The notes under the pieces: generated by a model | What the model was told of the DNA's origin: nothing | The model's database searches: none | What the model saw: only the letters and a program-made list of their open reading frames with translations | Made by a program: the position numbers and the translations under genes | DNA from: Alicyclobacillus fructus | GTDB taxonomy: Bacteria > Bacillota > Bacilli > Alicyclobacillales > Alicyclobacillaceae | Length of the DNA: 64,000 nucleotides | Assembly: GCF_017329605.1 (NCBI RefSeq) | Contig: NZ_JAFMTY010000001.1 | Location: forward strand, 62,001 to 126,000 | Reading direction: 5' to 3' | Shown: positions 63,729 to 64,000 of the stretch, in pieces | Layout of the letters: each line of letters begins with the position of its first letter | Position numbering within the stretch: the stretch's first letter is position 1

Positions 63729-64000
63729 TCATGCTCGCACCCACCGCTCCGGCCACGGAGAAGAAGGCGTCTCGCGACCGGGCGCGCCGTCGGGCGCAGA
63801 CCAATGGTTGTTCGCCACAACCGGGCGGGATCCGTACACGTTGCCGAACCCCTGTTGGATATGCGCATGATGGCGAAAATCGGATGCCCAAGTGTTCCCT
63901 AGGCTCATCACGGACGCGCCAGCGACTTGATGAACGGTGATCTGGCCGATCACGAACGTAGGCGACAACACGCGAACGAAGGGATGCAAATGGGACGTCA
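63729..64000 (-). CDS. GerP-like spore protein, 5' end uncertain
   Basis: The frame is open from the window edge to TGA at 63731-63729. Possible starts are TTG 63989 or one of GTG/TTG codons near 63970. The visible product contains VIGQITVHQVAGASVMSLGN followed by TWASDFRHHAHIQQGFGNVY and a Pro-rich tail. The pattern V-x-G-A-S-V-x-x-L-G-N-T...Q-G-F-G resembles short Bacillus spore germination/coat proteins. The start cannot be fixed without sequence beyond the window. It probably forms one operon with the Hsp20-like and duplicated spore genes downstream. Confidence 0.55.
   Translation of the reverse strand, partial: TSHLHPFVRVLSPTFVIGQITVHQVAGASVMSLGNTWASDFRHHAHIQQGFGNVYGSRPVVANNHWSAPDGAPGRETPSSPWPERWVRA

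Overview
This 64 kb window is a high-GC chromosomal segment from a spore-forming member of the Bacillales. The Alicyclobacillaceae (Alicyclobacillus type) fit best, although that is inference from content and not from a marker gene. The grounds are Bacillus-like gene neighbourhoods (ypmA-ypmB-asnS-dnaD; fadR-etfB-etfA; ccpN-ppsR), Bacillus-type operators (FadR, GlnR/TnrA), strong Shine-Dalgarno (SD) sequences with frequent GTG/TTG starts, and GerP/Hsp20-like spore proteins at the right edge, all in a GC-rich sequence. I saw no rRNA, tRNA, CRISPR array, insertion sequence or prophage.

Left part (1-20 kb). The window opens with methionine salvage (mtnA tail, MTA/SAH deaminase), surE, and the ypmA-ypmB block into which a small membrane protein and a compact FtsH-like protease are inserted before asnS-dnaD. 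Divergent ddl and murF follow, then a mini zinc-binding protein, a secreted lipase-like hydrolase, csaA, an NRAMP-type transporter with altered metal-site motifs, an FAD oxidoreductase, a house-cleaning NTPase, and a beta-type glutamine synthetase gene carrying a perfect GlnR/TnrA box. A nucleotidyltransferase / CDP-alcohol phosphotransferase pair closes this part.

Aromatic catabolism (19.2-33.5 kb). PobA converts 4-hydroxybenzoate to protocatechuate. An IclR regulator sits beside a complete protocatechuate 2,3-cleavage operon in the order praA-B-E-G-F-D-C-H, which leads to pyruvate and acetyl-CoA. A second set follows: a XylE-like extradiol dioxygenase with a GntR regulator, then an operon of a DUF6282 hydrolase, a GalB-like hydratase, a GalC/LigK-like aldolase and a DUF1932 dehydrogenase. 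This second set looks like a 4,5-cleavage-type lower pathway built partly from unassigned families, and it is the most interesting part of the window.

Central metabolism (33.6-39.3 kb). glpX is divergent from ppdK-ccpN-ppsR, a gluconeogenic switch whose two promoters share ATTATGA/TCATAAT palindromes. A collapsed EamA pseudogene follows.

Right part (39.8-64 kb). Here are an envelope operon (beta-propeller-like protein plus phosphodiester glycosidase), an FUSC-family transporter, a KimA-like permease, and nrdA-nrdB behind an NrdR box and a cobalamin riboswitch with its own terminator. A full fatty-acid beta-oxidation region comes next: fadF-fadN-fadA-fadE-lcfA-thioesterase on the minus strand, divergent from fadR-etfB-etfA with a FadR box between. 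Spore-surface type genes end the window.
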